NCBI RefSeq assembly: GCF_000332315.1
Contig: NZ_KB235939.1
Location: forward strand, 248,279-304,578
DNA from: Prochlorothrix hollandica PCC 9006 = CALU 1027
GTDB taxonomy: Bacteria; Cyanobacteriota; Cyanobacteriia; Prochlorotrichales; Prochlorotrichaceae
Length of the DNA stretch: 56,300 bases
Direction: 5' to 3'
This document shows positions 54,850-56,300 of the stretch, piece by piece (within the stretch, counting starts at the first letter, position 1; each line of letters starts with the position of its first letter). The translations under genes were made by a program, and so were the position numbers. The notes under the pieces were generated by a model. The model searched no databases and was not told the DNA's origin. It worked only from the letters and a program-made list of their open reading frames with translations.

Positions 54850-55634
54850 TGGGTTCGGTTATCGTCCCCATTGACCCGTCCAGCACCCCCATTTTTCAGC
54901 TTCAGGGGGTTTACCATTGCTTTGGTGAGTTTACGGCTTTAGCTGATGTCAGTTTGACCATTGCAGCGGGGGAACGGGTTGCCCTCATTGGTCCCAGTGG
55001 GGCGGGCAAAAGTACCCTCCTCAGCCTGCTCAATGGTAGTCTCCGGGCAACGGCAGGAAAGGTGGCGATTCTGGGCCACGCCTTGGCCGATCTACCCCCC
55101 AAACAACGGCGACGGATTCAGCGGCACCTGGGAACGGTGTACCAGCAGCACCATTTAGTGATGAATTTGGCGGTGATCCACAATGTCAATGCAGGGCAGT
55201 TGGGGCGCTGGTCCTTGGGGAAGGCGGCGGTTTCCCTGGTGTGGCCCCAGGGGGTGGCAACAGCGGCGCGGGCCTTAGGGCAGGTGGGTCTGGCGGATCA
55301 TCTCTATGGCCGCACCGATCGCCTCTCCGGGGGACAGCAACAACGAGTCGCCTTGGCCCGGGTTCTGGTGCAGGATCCCCTGGTTATTCTGGCAGATGAG
55401 CCGGTATCCAGCCTCGATCCAGCCCGTTCCCAGGATATTATGGAACTGCTGTGCCAGTTAACCCTCAGCCAGGGCAAAACCCTCGTGGTCAGTCTCCATG
55501 ATGTGGATCTGGCCCTGCGCTATGGCACCCGCATTGTCGGTCTACGCCAGGGACAGTTGCTGTTTGATGCGCCCCCCGACCAGGTAACCCCCGCCCTGAT
55601 CCAACGGCTCTATGCCCTCTCTCCCGATGCTTGA
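54849..55634 (+). CDS. phnC: Phosphonate-type ABC transporter ATP-binding protein
   Basis: 261 residues. Walker A GPSGAGKST, Q-loop region GTVYQQHHLVMNLAV, signature LSGGQQQRVALARVL, Walker B VILADEPVSSLDP, switch His in VSLHDVDLAL. The NLAVIHNVNAGQLGRWSL segment is typical of PhnC. The ATG shares its A with the phnD stop (TAATG), so the two are translationally coupled. It energises import of the substrate captured by PhnD. Confidence 0.96.
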   Translation: MGSVIVPIDPSSTPIFQLQGVYHCFGEFTALADVSLTIAAGERVALIGPSGAGKSTLLSLLNGSLRATAGKVAILGHALADLPPKQRRRIQRHLGTVYQQHHLVMNLAVIHNVNAGQLGRWSLGKAAVSLVWPQGVATAARALGQVGLADHLYGRTDRLSGGQQQRVALARVLVQDPLVILADEPVSSLDPARSQDIMELLCQLTLSQGKTLVVSLHDVDLALRYGTRIVGLRQGQLLFDAPPDQVTPALIQRLYALSPDA

Positions 55635-55637
55635 CCC

Positions 55638-56300
55638 GTGACCTTGCCCCTGCCTTTCCCCCCCCGTCCTGCCCTGGTGAACCGGCGATCGCTGTGGCTG
55701 TTGCTGGCGCTGCTAGCCCTCCTCTGGTCCTTGGCCCAAGCTGGGGTGGGGCAACGGGATACGGTTTTGATCAATGGGGGGGGCTGGGGACAATTTGGGG
55801 AATTTTGGCGGGCTAGCCTCTCCCCTAGCCTAGATCCGGAGTTTTTGGGGGTAATGGGCCAAGCTACCCTAGTCACCCTCGCCTATGGGGTTTGTGGCAC
55901 CACCTTAAGCCTGATCCTAGGGTTAGGGGGCGGGATTGTGACCTCGACCATCTGGTGGCAAACGGTGCTGCCGCCATCGGCCCAGGGCTGGGATTGGGGG
56001 CGATCGCTGGGGCTGGGGGTGCGGGGAGTGTTGCTGTTGCCACGGGTGATCCATGAGTTGATCTGGGGGCTGTTGCTCCTCAATATTTTGGGCTTAGATC
56101 CCCTGGTGGCGGTGCTGGCTATTGCCTTGCCCTTTGGGGCGATCGTGGCCAAAGTTTTCTCGGAAATTCTCGATCACACCGACCCTAAACCCCTCCATGG
56201 CCTCATACAAGCGGGAGTCCCGCCCCTGACGGCTTTTCTCTATGGGCTGCTGCCCCAAGCTTTGCCCAATCTTCTGTCCTACGCTTTCTATCGCTTTGAA
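55638..56300 (+). CDS. phnE: Phosphonate-type ABC transporter permease, partial
   Basis: 221 codons to the window edge, starting at a GTG three bases after the phnC stop. Membrane segments include LWLLLALLALLWSLAQA, ATLVTLAYGVCGTTLSLILGLGGG, VHELIWGLLLLNILGL and VAVLAIALPFGAIVAKVFSE. The EAA loop HGLIQAGVPPLTAFLYGLLPQ and the final LPNLLSYAFYRFE match PhnE permeases. The rest of the gene lies beyond the window. Confidence 0.92.
   Translation, partial: MTLPLPFPPRPALVNRRSLWLLLALLALLWSLAQAGVGQRDTVLINGGGWGQFGEFWRASLSPSLDPEFLGVMGQATLVTLAYGVCGTTLSLILGLGGGIVTSTIWWQTVLPPSAQGWDWGRSLGLGVRGVLLLPRVIHELIWGLLLLNILGLDPLVAVLAIALPFGAIVAKVFSEILDHTDPKPLHGLIQAGVPPLTAFLYGLLPQALPNLLSYAFYRFE

Noticed and set aside
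1..56300. tRNA, rRNA and riboswitch genes
   Set aside because: I looked through the intergenic gaps for cloverleaf-type arms and known riboswitch cores and found none I could support by eye.

Overview
The window is about 55% GC, rich in the HIP1 palindrome GCGATCGC, and carries oxygenic-phototroph genes: chlB, acsF, a CPP1-like POR chaperone, rbcX, ycf37, rpaB and txlA. It is therefore cyanobacterial chromosome. The decisive gene is at 33961-35061. It encodes a chlorophyllide a oxygenase (CAO), the enzyme that makes chlorophyll b and is found among cyanobacteria only in prochlorophytes. With this GC content, Prochlorothrix hollandica or a close relative is the best inference. Prochloron is much more AT-rich and the marine Prochlorococcus enzyme is highly divergent.

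Layout. 1-121: apparent tail of an IS200/IS605-type element entering from the left. 0.6-9.5 kb: ppc, a CcbP-like protein, tlyA, a PatD-like protein, two response regulators and the CPP1-like gene. 10-17.1 kb: a GyrA/ParC-type topoisomerase, rbcX, ribE, an M42-like peptidase and chlB. 18-26.5 kb: a secreted protein, a CHASE2-GGDEF-EAL protein, ispD, a NIL-ferredoxin, a CADD-like protein, txlA and acsF. 26.8-35 kb: a ureidoglycolate lyase family protein, sphR and sphS, rpmI-rplT, ycf37, mrdA and cao. 35.4-46.7 kb: membrane proteins, ddl, rpaB, a glutaminyl cyclase, recR, a GNAT, a VOC-like protein, dnaK and a DUF4278 protein. 46.7-56.3 kb: an adenylate cyclase, a DUF952 protein, murF, a conserved unknown and a phnDCE transporter running off the right edge.

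Most genes are single transcription units. Clear or probable operons are phnD-phnC-phnE (1-nt overlap, then a 3-nt gap), rpmI-rplT-ycf37-mrdA and possibly rbcX-ribE. Functional themes are tetrapyrrole synthesis (chlB, acsF, cao and the POR chaperone, all dispersed), phosphate or phosphonate response (sphR, sphS, phnDCE), and cell wall (ddl, murF, mrdA).

The most unusual content lies between the genes. Nearly every gap holds (i) copies of small non-autonomous palindromic elements and (ii) minisatellites with 11-18 bp units. I separate the elements by ends and target duplications. A: about 282 bp, ends GTAAYTATTCAGGGGG, one copy with a 10-bp duplication. B: 103 bp, TACAGCA...TGCTGTA, TA target. 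C: 81 bp, 8-bp duplications. D: 99 bp, ends GGGCACCTC, 4-bp duplications. E: tandem paired hairpins whose loops are complementary. F: GTAGGTTGGGTAGAG inverted repeats. Several have supplied or displaced start and stop codons of neighbouring genes. No tRNA, rRNA or CRISPR array was seen.
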